NCBI RefSeq assembly: GCF_000173655.1
Contig: NZ_ABZU01000006.1
Span: 1 to 64,000 of the forward strand
Length of the DNA stretch: 64,000 nucleotides
Direction: 5' to 3'
Origin: Corynebacterium amycolatum SK46
Lineage (GTDB): Bacteria; Actinomycetota; Actinomycetes; Mycobacteriales; Mycobacteriaceae
Shown piece by piece: positions 48,417-56,657 of the stretch. The notes below the pieces were generated by a model. That model worked only from the letters and a program-made list of their open reading frames with translations. It had not been told where the DNA came from and searched no databases. Position 1 is the stretch's first letter. Each line of letters begins with the position of its first letter. The position numbers and the translations under genes were made by a program.

Positions 48417-50004
48417 CAACACCACTGCTCAAGGCCAAACCGACACCACGGTTTCTGACAACAAGTCCCACTTGGGAATCATCTTCTTCGCGCTCATTCT
48501 CACTATGCTGATGAGCTCGCTGGGGCAGATGATTTTCGCCACCGCCCTGCCGACCATCGTCGGCGAGCTCGGCGGAGTTGACCACATGTCGTGGGTTATT
48601 TCTGCATTCCTGTTAGCACAGACTGTGGCAATGCCGATTGTCGGCAAGCTCGGTGACATGATTGGGCGCAAGGGCCTGTTCATGATGGGCATCGCGCTGT
48701 TCATGGTCGGTTCCGTCATGGGTGCAATCACCAACTCCATGAGCCTGCTGATTGCCGCCCGCGCTTTTCAGGGCTTTGCTGGCGGTACATTGATGGTTTC
48801 CTCACAGGCCATCCTGGCCGAGGTTATTCCCGCACGCCAGCGCGGTAAGTACATGGGCATCATGGGTGCCGTGTTCGGGCTGAGCTCCGTGCTGGGACCA
48901 GTACTGGGAGGCTGGTTCACCGACGGCCCGGGCTGGCGCTGGGGTCTGTGGATCAACGTCCCGATGGGCGCGGTTGCACTATTGGCAGCTGCGGCCTTCC
49001 TGAAGCTGCCCCGACGCCAGAGTGAAGGAAACTTCGACTACATCGGCACGATGTTCTTGACTGCCGCTGCCTCGACGCTAATTCTCACCACCACGTGGGG
49101 CGGTACACAGTACGACTGGAACTCCGGAGTCATCATCTCTCTTATCGTTGCCTCTGTCGTTTCCTGGGTGCTGTTCTTCCTCACCGAGACTCGCGTTTCC
49201 AACCCACTGATTCCGACACACCTGTTTAGCAACCGCAACTTTGTGCTCACAACCGTGTCGGGCCTGATTCTGGGTATCGCAATGTTCGGCACGATGGCCT
49301 ACATTCCGACCTACCTGCAGATGGTGCACTCAATGTCACCGACCGCGGCGGGCTTAATGATGACGCCAATGATGGTCGGCATGCTGCTGACCTCAATCGG
49401 CGTGGGCCAAATCGTTTCCCGGACTGGTAAATACCGCTTCTACCCATTCGTCGGCCTGATGATCATGGCCGTCTCCCTGTACTTGCTGTCCACACTGGAG
49501 ACCACTACCCCACTGTGGCAGGTTGGCGTCTACCTGTTCATCATGGGATTCGGCCTGGGTACCGGCATGCAGGTTCTGGTGCTCATCGTCCAGAACTCCT
49601 TCCCGGTCGCCATGGTCGGCACCGCTACCGCTGCGAATAACTTCTTCCGCCAGATTGGCGGTGCGGTCGGTTCCTCCATTGTGGGTTCGATTTTCATTCA
49701 CCGCATGAAGGACCTGGCAGGTGAACGCGTTCCGGCGACTGTCGAACAGATCAAGGCCGCATCACCGGAGGCTGCAGCGGAGTTCGCAAAGCAGATGGGC
49801 CCGGAGGGCTTTTCCTCTAAGTCGATCGGTTCACTGACGCCGCAAGTACTAGATAGCATGCCGGCGCCAATCCATGAAGCGCTGATCTCCAGCTACAACG
49901 ATGGTTTGACGCCGATCTTCTTGGTACTAATGCCAGTGATTATTCTGGCAGCAATCATTGTGTTCTTTGTTCGCGAGGATCCGTTGAAGGAAACCGTCGA
50001 GTAA
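48406..50004 (+). CDS. DHA2-family MFS multidrug exporter (14 helices)
   Basis: 532 residues. GKLGDMIGRKGLFMMGIALF is MFS motif A, and ILAEVIPARQRGKYMGIMGA with VLGPVLGGWFTDGPGWRWGL is motif C of drug:H+ antiporters with 14 segments (EmrB/QacA/LfrA type). GGAGGAGG lies 5 nt before the GTG start inside the tetR end. A cytosolic or periplasmic stretch near 440-490 is polar. Drug profile unknown. Confidence 0.9.
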   Translation: MTASNTTAQGQTDTTVSDNKSHLGIIFFALILTMLMSSLGQMIFATALPTIVGELGGVDHMSWVISAFLLAQTVAMPIVGKLGDMIGRKGLFMMGIALFMVGSVMGAITNSMSLLIAARAFQGFAGGTLMVSSQAILAEVIPARQRGKYMGIMGAVFGLSSVLGPVLGGWFTDGPGWRWGLWINVPMGAVALLAAAAFLKLPRRQSEGNFDYIGTMFLTAAASTLILTTTWGGTQYDWNSGVIISLIVASVVSWVLFFLTETRVSNPLIPTHLFSNRNFVLTTVSGLILGIAMFGTMAYIPTYLQMVHSMSPTAAGLMMTPMMVGMLLTSIGVGQIVSRTGKYRFYPFVGLMIMAVSLYLLSTLETTTPLWQVGVYLFIMGFGLGTGMQVLVLIVQNSFPVAMVGTATAANNFFRQIGGAVGSSIVGSIFIHRMKDLAGERVPATVEQIKAASPEAAAEFAKQMGPEGFSSKSIGSLTPQVLDSMPAPIHEALISSYNDGLTPIFLVLMPVIILAAIIVFFVREDPLKETVE

Positions 50005-50034
50005 TTAATTCGCGGGAGCCGCGACTCCCGGCAA

Positions 50035-50667
50035 CTATGCCCCCACCTGGCCGTCGGCGCGGTCGAGCTTGTCCAGAATCGGACGGTTCGGCTCACCGGC
50101 GGCTTCTGCTTCTTCCTGGACGCGCTTCAGTGCACGCTCCTCTGGCTTTTCCAGCAGCTTTTCCAAAATAATGACATCGCGCCACTGCCCTGCCATTGGG
50201 CCGTAGGTCATCTTTGCCATGTGGTGGTAAATCCCCACTTCACGGAAGCCGAGCTTTCGATGCAGCTTTAACGATCCCACATTCTCCGGGAAGACCCACG
50301 AGTGAATCGACCAGCAGTTGAGCTCCGTGGCATCGTCGATAAGCTTCTGCAGCAGCGTCGCCGCCAGCCCCATGCCCTGCCCGTCAGGGTGGACGTAGAT
50401 GGAGTCTTCGATGACGCCGTTGAAAATCGGGCGTTTGGATACCGGCGCTGCCGATGCCCAAGCCAGAATCTTGTCCGGGTTTTCTGCGTCGACGGCGACG
50501 TAACACAAATCCACTCGTTTGAGTGCGATGAATTCGTCCCACTCAGGAGCGGAGTGCTCCCATGACGCGTGCCCCGTATCCAGGCCAATCTCGTAGATCT
50601 CTTGGATCTGTGGATAGTCCTCTTCACGCATCATTCGAATCGTGAAATCGCGCTTCTTTTCAGCCAT
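50035..50667 (-). CDS. GNAT family N-acetyltransferase (phosphinothricin acetyltransferase-like)
   Basis: 210 residues. The N-terminal FTIRMMREEDYPQIQEIYEI and WEHSAPEWDEF resemble the Pat/Bar branch; the acetyl-CoA site is VHPDGQGMGLAATLLQKLI, and LHRKLGFREVGIYHHMAKMT is the conserved end of the domain. A helical tail of about 40 residues follows. ATG 50667 gives the normal N-terminus. Acceptor unknown. Convergent with the exporter, with a short GC hairpin (50013-50030) between. Confidence 0.85.
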   Translation of the reverse strand: MAEKKRDFTIRMMREEDYPQIQEIYEIGLDTGHASWEHSAPEWDEFIALKRVDLCYVAVDAENPDKILAWASAAPVSKRPIFNGVIEDSIYVHPDGQGMGLAATLLQKLIDDATELNCWSIHSWVFPENVGSLKLHRKLGFREVGIYHHMAKMTYGPMAGQWRDVIILEKLLEKPEERALKRVQEEAEAAGEPNRPILDKLDRADGQVGA

Positions 50668-50731
50668 AACTACAAGTGTGGCTAATTTTTCCGCGCACGT
50701 CGAACGAAACGGCAAAAATATTGTAAAAAGA

Positions 50732-51484
50732 TTACTTTCGCCTGCGCGGTCGCCCGCTTCCGCCGCTGCTTCGACGTCCGCCACGACCACTACGCGCATG
50801 CTTTACGACGGCCCCAGCGCGTTGCCGACGGGCTTGCTTAGCAAGCGTCTTTTCGCGGGCCGACAACTTCTTTGGAGCCTCGTCAGCCTTCTTGCGCCCC
50901 AACTGCGTGCGTGTCGACCCCTCCCTGCGCCCCTGGACAATGCCGACGAACTCCTGCCGGAGCTCGTCGTCCTCTGCTTTCGGCCACACCAACCAAATAG
51001 CTGTCCGAGACAGCGGATCTGTGGCACCTTCCTCGGCTACCAAGTTCGATGAGGCCACCGCCTTCTTCGACAGCGCCTTCAAAATCGTGCGAGGTCCCAC
51101 TACGACACCTGCACCAGTAGCCGCGACAGGCAGCATCTGTCGCAGCTCATCCGCATCTACCGAGGTCAGCAGCACAGTTTCGTCCGCCAACAACTCCTCG
51201 GGCACGGACTCTGCGAGGGAGAAGACGTGCTCTTTCTCGAAGGCCACGCCCCAGGCTTCGTCGTAAAGCCGGATGCGATGGAGCGACTCGGGCAGCGAGC
51301 TTTCGGACTCTAACCGAACCAGCGCCATGTCAGCGGCGCCGCTGACCAGGCCGGACATCGGATCGTCGGCGGCGTGGGTGTGCAGTGTTGCCGGAATCCG
51401 ATCCCTAAAGCGGCGAAACCACTTCTCGGGACTGGTGCCGGTGGCGAACACGATGCGCAGGACGGCGGGTTCAGGAGTCGACAT
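50732..51484 (-). CDS. Lone LysR-type substrate-binding domain with basic C-terminal tail
   Basis: 250 residues. LRIVFATGTSPEKWFRRFRD, SGLVSGAADMALVRL and LYDEAWGVAFEKEHVF have the two-lobe pattern of a LysR effector domain, but there is no helix-turn-helix. The last 60 residues are very basic (KKLSAREKTLAKQARRQRAG, GRGGRRSSGGSGRPRRRK) and could contact nucleic acid. The start at 51484 is divergent from the DUF5997 gene, an arrangement I associate with corynebacteria. Function unknown. Confidence 0.78.
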   Translation of the reverse strand: MSTPEPAVLRIVFATGTSPEKWFRRFRDRIPATLHTHAADDPMSGLVSGAADMALVRLESESSLPESLHRIRLYDEAWGVAFEKEHVFSLAESVPEELLADETVLLTSVDADELRQMLPVAATGAGVVVGPRTILKALSKKAVASSNLVAEEGATDPLSRTAIWLVWPKAEDDELRQEFVGIVQGRREGSTRTQLGRKKADEAPKKLSAREKTLAKQARRQRAGAVVKHARSGRGGRRSSGGSGRPRRRK

Positions 51485-51524
51485 ACTCCGCAAGGTTACT
51501 CGAATGGGTGCTAGCGTTGAACCC

Positions 51525-51917
51525 ATGAAACCCCTAACCGCAGCCAAGAAACTTGGCATTTTCCTCCCGGCCACACCCGAGGAATTTCGCACTGGTGAGA
51601 TTTCGCACGCGCAGTTTGCCGAACTGCAGTCCAATCCGCCGGAGTGGCTCGCTGAGCTACGCCGCAACGGACCGCACCCGCGCCCGGAAGTTGCCCGCAA
51701 GCTGGGCATCACTATCACGGCGTTGAAGAAGAACGACATGGACAAGCCGCTGACAACGGCGGAGATTAAGGATTTGCTCGAGCAGATGCCGGAGTGGCTG
51801 GAGGCCGCTCGTGAGTCCATGGCGAAGCAGCGCGTGGAAGCCGCTGAGGCAGAGGCCAAGAAGGACGACGGCCCTGGTCGGGCTGCCGCTGAAGCTGCTC
51901 GCAACGCCGAGAAATAG
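51525..51917 (+). CDS. DUF5997 family protein
   Basis: 130 residues. KPLTAAKKLGIFLPATPEEF, NPPEWLAELRRNGPHPRPEV and ARKLGITITALKKNDMDKPL are the DUF5997 core, helical and probably nucleic-acid binding by its spacing of basic residues; the C-terminus is charged and Ala/Glu-rich. No function is known. The next gene begins 33 bp downstream. Confidence 0.85.
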   Translation: MKPLTAAKKLGIFLPATPEEFRTGEISHAQFAELQSNPPEWLAELRRNGPHPRPEVARKLGITITALKKNDMDKPLTTAEIKDLLEQMPEWLEAARESMAKQRVEAAEAEAKKDDGPGRAAAEAARNAEK

Positions 51918-51950
51918 CCGACACAGCAGACACCTTCAAGGAGGATCCTC

Positions 51951-52724
51951 GTGGCCATCGACTACACCGCACATGCAATCAACCACAAGGGCAACGGCAC
52001 TGTTGTCCTGATTGGCTCGCTGGGCACCACACAGGAGATGTGGGAGCCACAGGTAGCCGCTTTGAGCGAGAAGTACCAGGTCATCACGCCAGATGTCCGC
52101 GGCCATGGCGAATCCCCTATCCCTGAGGGTGAGTGGGACATGAGCCACTTGGCCGCCGACCTCATCGAGGTTCTCAATGAGGAGGATGTTGACCGTGCAC
52201 ATTTTGTGGGACTCTCGCTCGGCGGCGCTATCGCCCAGACCATCGCACTAGAACACGCCGATCGCGTGGTCAGCCTGACACTGTCGTCAACAGCGCCGAA
52301 ATTCGGCACACCCGAGGCCTGGCAGGAAAAGGCCGAGCTCGTGCGCGACAAGGGCACGGTCGCGCTCGCAGACACTGTCGTCCGCAACTGGTTTACCGAC
52401 GAGTGCTTCGACACCACCCCTGAGCTCCCCGCCCACTTCCGCGACATGATTGCAGATTGCCCCGATGACGGCTACATCGGCGCCTGCGGAGCACTCTCCC
52501 GCTTCGACACCCGCGAGCGCCTCGCCGAGATCACCGCTCCGACGCTGGTCATCGCCGGCAAGCAGGACACTTCTACGTCTCTCGACGTCGTCACTTCGCT
52601 TCACGACGGCATCGAGGGCTCGACCATGGTCGTCATTTCGCCGGCCAAGCACCTGCTCAACCAGGAGACTCCGGAGTACTTCAACTCAGCCCTGCTGGCG
52701 CACATTGATGGGATTGCCGACTAG
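51951..52724 (+). CDS. Alpha/beta hydrolase, 3-oxoadipate enol-lactonase-like
   Basis: 257 residues. Catalytic triad: Ser in VGLSLGGAIAQ, Asp in VIAGKQDTSTS and His in SPAKHLLNQETP. GSLGTTQEMWEPQVAALSEK and VITPDVRGHGESPIPEG are typical of PcaD (beta-ketoadipate pathway). No other protocatechuate genes are nearby, so another ester or lactone may be the substrate. Start GTG with GGAGG upstream. Confidence 0.85.
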   Translation: MAIDYTAHAINHKGNGTVVLIGSLGTTQEMWEPQVAALSEKYQVITPDVRGHGESPIPEGEWDMSHLAADLIEVLNEEDVDRAHFVGLSLGGAIAQTIALEHADRVVSLTLSSTAPKFGTPEAWQEKAELVRDKGTVALADTVVRNWFTDECFDTTPELPAHFRDMIADCPDDGYIGACGALSRFDTRERLAEITAPTLVIAGKQDTSTSLDVVTSLHDGIEGSTMVVISPAKHLLNQETPEYFNSALLAHIDGIAD

Positions 52725-52746
52725 CGCCTGATCGCAGCAGTAGAAA

Positions 52747-52815
52747 ATAAAAAATGACGCGACCTGCTCGCTGTCCATTTCACAGGGACGGCACACAGGT
52801 CGCGCCATTTTTTCG
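52747..52815. terminator. Large terminator hairpin
   Basis: AAATGACGCGACCTG pairs with CAGGTCGCGCCATTT (one mismatch) with an inner stem CTGTCC/GGACGG, then TTTTTT. The A-run on the other side makes it usable in both directions. Confidence 0.85.
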
Positions 52816-52834
52816 AGTGCAATTGGAGGTTGCT

Positions 52835-52945
52835 ATGACTGCAGTGGAAGAAGCTCGGATAATCAAGGGAACCGGTCTCCACCTGATGCTCATACTAACG
52901 ACCACCAGCACTAATGGGAATAAGAAAACGAGAATGTTTCGTTAA
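52835..52945 (+). CDS. Possible 36-residue peptide
   Basis: An ATG at 52835 has a textbook TTGGAGG site 5 nt upstream. The peptide starts MTAVEEARIIKGTGLHLMLI and ends basic (GNKKTRMFR). It lies just after a terminator and has no obvious promoter. No family recognised; it may be a chance frame or a leader. Confidence 0.3.
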   Translation: MTAVEEARIIKGTGLHLMLILTTTSTNGNKKTRMFR

Positions 52946-53045
52946 TCACCCCCATGGCAACCATCTCAAACACTTACCCCTTCCACCCCAAAGCCTCAGA
53001 GGCCCGCCTGTCAGATATGACAAAAATAGCTATTAACCTGGCCCT

Positions 53046-53064
53046 GTAGGTTAGCATTACCTAA
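53046..53064 (+). promoter_or_regulatory. DtxR/IdeR-like iron box
   Basis: GTAGGTTAGCATTACCTAA matches the 19-bp corynebacterial DtxR consensus (TTAGGTTAGCCTAACCTAA) at 16 positions, including both AGGT/ACCT half-site cores. Confidence 0.6.
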
Positions 53065-53152
53065 CATTGCCTACTGTCGGCGATAGGCTGGATTCAATAG
53101 CAACCCCCAACCGCAACGGGGGTAGTTCTCCGGGAGGGCTGGGCGCAATATC

Positions 53153-53163
53153 CGTCGTCAAGC
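53153..53163 (+). repeat. Dispersed 11-mer CGTCGTCAAGC, intergenic copy
   Basis: Exact copy about 200 bp before the acyl-CoA dehydrogenase gene, followed by GA. Confidence 0.6.
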
Positions 53164-53243
53164 GATTTCACGTCACCAACCGGGAAAAAACTTTTAAAAA
53201 AACAAGTGTCTCTCATCACACTCATGCATAATGGGGTACAACA

Positions 53244-53260
53244 GTCATAGTCACTATGAC
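53244..53260 (+). promoter_or_regulatory. Perfect palindrome, candidate operator
   Basis: GTCATAGT-C-ACTATGAC, 8-bp arms around one base, 100 bp before the acyl-CoA dehydrogenase start and just after a possible -10 (CATAAT). The size and symmetry suit a TetR- or GntR-type regulator. Confidence 0.5.
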
Positions 53261-53359
53261 GATGAACCGAGGCCATCGCGTTTACCTGCAGCGTTTATCT
53301 GCGACGTACGACAAGGCCTTAAGACAAAAATTCCACGACAATATTTCTAGGAGCATGTC

Positions 53360-54532
53360 ATGAAGGACTTTCTGCCCCGTACTCACTTCGAAGAAGAGCA
53401 CAACATGTTCCGCGACATGGTTCGCGGCTTCGTCGAGAAGGAAATCACCCCGAACGTAGAGCGCTGGCACAAGGAAGGTCAGCCGGACCGCGAGATCTTC
53501 AAGAAGGCCGGTGAGCTGGGCCTGATTGGTATGTCCACCCCGGAGGCATACGGCGGCGGCGGAGAGATGGACTTCCGCTACAACCAGGTCCTGAACGAGG
53601 AGCTCTCCAACGCTGACTGTGGCTCCATCGTCGTTTCCTTCGGCGTTCTCAACGACCTGGTCGCTCCGTACCTGGCCAAGTTCGGCAACGAAGAGCAGAA
53701 GCAGAAGTACCTGGCTTCCATGAACGCCGGCGACACCATCGGCTGCCTCGCCATGACCGAGCCGGGCGCAGGTTCTGACCTGGCAGGTATGCGCACCTTC
53801 GCCAAGAAGGACGGCGACCACTACGTCCTCAACGGCACCAAGATCTTCATCTCCAACGGCATGATGGCCGACTTCGCTCTCGTCGCAGCTATCACCGACC
53901 CATCCAAGGGCCGCGCTGGCGTCTCCATGTTCATCGTCGACGCCGACCTCGAGGGCTTCACCAAGGCTGGCCCGCTGCAGAAGGTCGGCCTGAAGGCTCA
54001 GGACACCGCTGAGCTCAACTTCGACAACGTCCGTGTTCCGGCTGAGAACCTGCTAGGCGAAGAGGGCGCTGCCTTCGGCTACCTGCGCACCAACCTCGCT
54101 CACGAGCGCCTGACCCTGGCTTGCGGCTCTGTCGCAACTTCCCGTCGCGCCTGGACCCTGGCTTACAAGTACGCTCAGGAGCGCGAGGCATTCGGTCGCC
54201 CAATCATCCAGCACCAGGTCCACGGCCACTACCTGGCCGACATCGCCACCCGCGTCACCGCCCTGCAGGCTTTCGTTGACCAGGCCGTTATGGCTCACAA
54301 CGCAGGCCAGCTGGACGAGACCGGCGCTTCCATGGCCAAGTACTGGACCACCGAGGAGCAGCAGGACATCGTTACCCGCTGCCTGCAGATGTTCGGTGGC
54401 TACGGCTTCATGCTCGAGTACCCGATCTCCACTCACTACCTCGACTCCAAGGTCCAGACCATTTACGGTGGTACCAACGAGATCATGAAGGAGATCATCT
54501 TCCGTCGCATCGCCAAGGGCGGCGCAGAGTAA
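53360..54532 (+). CDS. Acyl-CoA dehydrogenase
   Basis: FAD enzyme introducing the alpha-beta double bond in acyl-CoA. 390 residues: LGLIGMSTPEAYGGGGEMDF, the signature GCLAMTEPGAGSDLAGMRTF, and C-terminal MFGGYGFMLEYPISTHYLDS with IYGGTNEIMKEII. YGGT instead of YEGT means that the catalytic base is not in that loop; as in isovaleryl- and long-chain enzymes it is likely the Glu in NLAHERLTLA. So branched or longer acyl chains are more likely than medium ones. AGGAG precedes the ATG. Confidence 0.92.
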   Translation: MKDFLPRTHFEEEHNMFRDMVRGFVEKEITPNVERWHKEGQPDREIFKKAGELGLIGMSTPEAYGGGGEMDFRYNQVLNEELSNADCGSIVVSFGVLNDLVAPYLAKFGNEEQKQKYLASMNAGDTIGCLAMTEPGAGSDLAGMRTFAKKDGDHYVLNGTKIFISNGMMADFALVAAITDPSKGRAGVSMFIVDADLEGFTKAGPLQKVGLKAQDTAELNFDNVRVPAENLLGEEGAAFGYLRTNLAHERLTLACGSVATSRRAWTLAYKYAQEREAFGRPIIQHQVHGHYLADIATRVTALQAFVDQAVMAHNAGQLDETGASMAKYWTTEEQQDIVTRCLQMFGGYGFMLEYPISTHYLDSKVQTIYGGTNEIMKEIIFRRIAKGGAE

Positions 54533-54561
54533 ACAGCGCACGTCGGCCTAGCTGATTCGAC

Positions 54562-54595
54562 ACAAACCCCGTCAGGTTTTCCTGACGGGGTTTGT
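54562..54595. terminator. Terminator with 15-bp perfect stem
   Basis: ACAAACCCCGTCAGG and its exact complement around TTTT. It ends the acyl-CoA dehydrogenase transcript. Confidence 0.88.
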
Positions 54596-54710
54596 GCATA
54601 TCTCAAAGTGAGTGGCTGGTGTTTATTTACAAGGCTTGATTGGAGCTCCCCTCCCCCTGTGTCACACCCCTCACCAAAAACATTACCCCCTACAAAACCG
54701 AAACTATACA

Positions 54711-54728
54711 ATGAGATAGCTATCTCAT
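54711..54728 (+). promoter_or_regulatory. 18-bp perfect palindrome upstream of metP
   Basis: ATGAGATAGCTATCTCAT, followed by ATACTAAG. It is about 100 bp before metP. A further imperfect repeat TGGTG/CACCA lies at 54751-54768. It is probably an operator, but I cannot name the regulator. Confidence 0.55.
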
Positions 54729-54831
54729 ATACTAAGATTCTGTTAGGTAATGGTGATGCACTTCACCACTTCCCCCCCCCTAGGCCGCGCGGGCGCGTGA
54801 GCCGGAGATGAAGGATCGGAGTTCCAGAGGT

Positions 54832-56442
54832 ATGAGCACAACCAACTCGACCGCTACCCCTCAGCGAAGGGAGGTGTTTTCCACCCGAGCAGCCTTCATT
54901 TTCGCCGCCATCGGCTCGGCAGTCGGGCTTGGAAACATCTGGCGTTTCCCCTATGTCGCGTATGACTCCGGCGGTGGCGCTTTCCTTATCCCCTACCTGG
55001 TCGCACTTCTGACTGCGGGTATCCCACTGCTCTTCCTCGACTTCGCCATCGGCCACCGTTTCCGCGGGTCCGCACCGAAGTCGATGCGTCGCATCAAGCC
55101 CTGGGCTGAACCAATTGGCTGGATTCAGGTCGGTATCGCCTTCTTCATTACCGTCTACTACGCCGTTATTATCGCGTGGTCATTTATCTACGCCTGGAAG
55201 TCCATCCGCAAGAGCTGGGGTTCGGATGCCGAGACCCACTTCATGAAGGACTTCCTCCAAGTAGACACCGAGAGCGTCTTCTCACTGGACTTCGTTCCTT
55301 CGATTTCCATCGTCCTGCTCATTGTCTGGATACTCGTCATCGGCATTCTGGCCGCTGGTGTGGACAAGGGCATCGGTAAGGTATCGATTATCTTCATTCC
55401 ACTGCTGACCGTCCTCTTCGTCGCAGTGGTCATCTACTCCCTGACGCTCGACGGTGCTGCAAAGGGCCTGGACGCATTCTTCACTCCAGACTGGTCCGCA
55501 CTTACTGACTCCAGCGTCTGGATTGCCGCCTACGGCCAGATCTTCTTCTCCCTGTCCGTGGCCTTCGGCATTATGCTGACCTACGCCTCGTACCTGAAGC
55601 CGCGCACTAACCTGACCGGGTCCGGCCTGGTCACCGCGTTCGCAAACTCCTCCTTCGAGGTTCTCGCCGGTATCGGTGTCTTCGCCACCCTGGGCTTTAT
55701 GGCAACGCAGTCAGGTCAGGCTGTCGACGAGGTCGCAACCTCCGGTATTGGTCTTGCCTTCATCGCCTTCCCGACGGTCATCTCTGAGATGCCAAAGATC
55801 ATCGGTTCGGTCTTCGGGCTGCTGTTCTTCCTCTCCCTGGCAATCGCCGGTGTGACCTCCCTGATGTCGCTGCTCGAGGTCGTCGTCTCCGCAGTCAAGG
55901 ACAAGCTGAACCTCGGCCGCGTCCAGGCCACCCTCACCGTCGGTGGTGCCATGGCCGTCATCTCGCTGTTGGCCTTCCCGACCACCTCTGGTCTGGTAAC
56001 CCTCGACATCGTCGATAAGTTCACCAACAACGTCGGTATCGTCCTGGTTGCACTGCTGACCATCATCGCAATCGACTGGATCCTGCGCCGCACCAACGAG
56101 TTCGCCATGCACCTCAACGCCGTGTCCTCGTTCAAGGTCGGCACCATGTGGCAGATTTTCGTCGGAAACATCACGCCGGTCATTCTCGCCGTCATCCTGT
56201 TCCAAGAGCTCATTGGACTTTTCCAGGAAAACTACGAAGGCTACTCCGACACCCAAATCGACATCTTTGGTTGGGGTGTCATCGGCGTGATTCTCATCGG
56301 CGCTCTGATTATGGCCATCCTGCCTTGGCGCGGCCAACACCGTCTCGATGGCCCTCCGGGCTCGGACTTCGGTGTGACGCCAGACTTCAAGCGAACCTCA
56401 CACCTGCCACGCAAGCACACTCCGGAAACCGAGGAGGTTTAA
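54832..56442 (+). CDS. metP: Sodium:neurotransmitter symporter family amino-acid transporter (MetP)
   Basis: 536 residues, 11-12 helices. AAFIFAAIGSAVGLGNIWRF with YVAYDSGGGAFLIPYLVALL is the NSS Na+/substrate site, and ISIVLLIVWILVIGILAAG with FFSLSVAFGIMLTYASYL follow the LeuT fold. With the small gene behind it, the pair matches C. glutamicum MetPS, a Na+-coupled methionine and alanine importer. An ATG at 54808 would add eight residues; 54832 is kept because of AGAGGT and the usual polar start. metS begins 5 bp after the stop. Confidence 0.9.
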   Translation: MSTTNSTATPQRREVFSTRAAFIFAAIGSAVGLGNIWRFPYVAYDSGGGAFLIPYLVALLTAGIPLLFLDFAIGHRFRGSAPKSMRRIKPWAEPIGWIQVGIAFFITVYYAVIIAWSFIYAWKSIRKSWGSDAETHFMKDFLQVDTESVFSLDFVPSISIVLLIVWILVIGILAAGVDKGIGKVSIIFIPLLTVLFVAVVIYSLTLDGAAKGLDAFFTPDWSALTDSSVWIAAYGQIFFSLSVAFGIMLTYASYLKPRTNLTGSGLVTAFANSSFEVLAGIGVFATLGFMATQSGQAVDEVATSGIGLAFIAFPTVISEMPKIIGSVFGLLFFLSLAIAGVTSLMSLLEVVVSAVKDKLNLGRVQATLTVGGAMAVISLLAFPTTSGLVTLDIVDKFTNNVGIVLVALLTIIAIDWILRRTNEFAMHLNAVSSFKVGTMWQIFVGNITPVILAVILFQELIGLFQENYEGYSDTQIDIFGWGVIGVILIGALIMAILPWRGQHRLDGPPGSDFGVTPDFKRTSHLPRKHTPETEEV

Positions 56443-56447
56443 GCCAA

Positions 56448-56615
56448 ATGTCCGGTATCGCAATTGTCATGATGGCACTGTTCATCATCGTCATCTGGGG
56501 CGGTCTGGCGGTCTCGCTGGTCAGCCTATCCAAGCACCCTGACGAGGTATCCGGTGAACTGGGAGATCACCCAGAACTCACAAGCGAAATACTAGGAGCG
56601 CAGGAAGAGCAGTAG
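56448..56615 (+). CDS. metS: Small subunit of the methionine/alanine transporter (MetS)
   Basis: 55 residues: one transmembrane helix (GIAIVMMALFIIVIWGGLAV) and an acidic cytosolic tail (HPDEVSGELGDHPELTSEI). GAGGAGG at the end of metP is its ribosome site. In C. glutamicum MetS is required for MetP activity. The gene is easily missed because of its size. Confidence 0.85.
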   Translation: MSGIAIVMMALFIIVIWGGLAVSLVSLSKHPDEVSGELGDHPELTSEILGAQEEQ

Positions 56616-56657
56616 TTCTTCACTACTACCTCTCCCCTGCTACTCCAGGTATCTGAC

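Larger units (their letters stand above)
52946..53359 (+). other. Regulatory region upstream of the acyl-CoA dehydrogenase gene
   Basis: About 410 bases without a convincing gene. It contains a DtxR-like iron box (53046-53064), one CGTCGTCAAGC word (53153-53163), a CATAAT hexamer near 53227, a perfect 17-bp palindrome (53244-53260) and AGGAG 7 nt before the next ATG. Confidence 0.5.
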
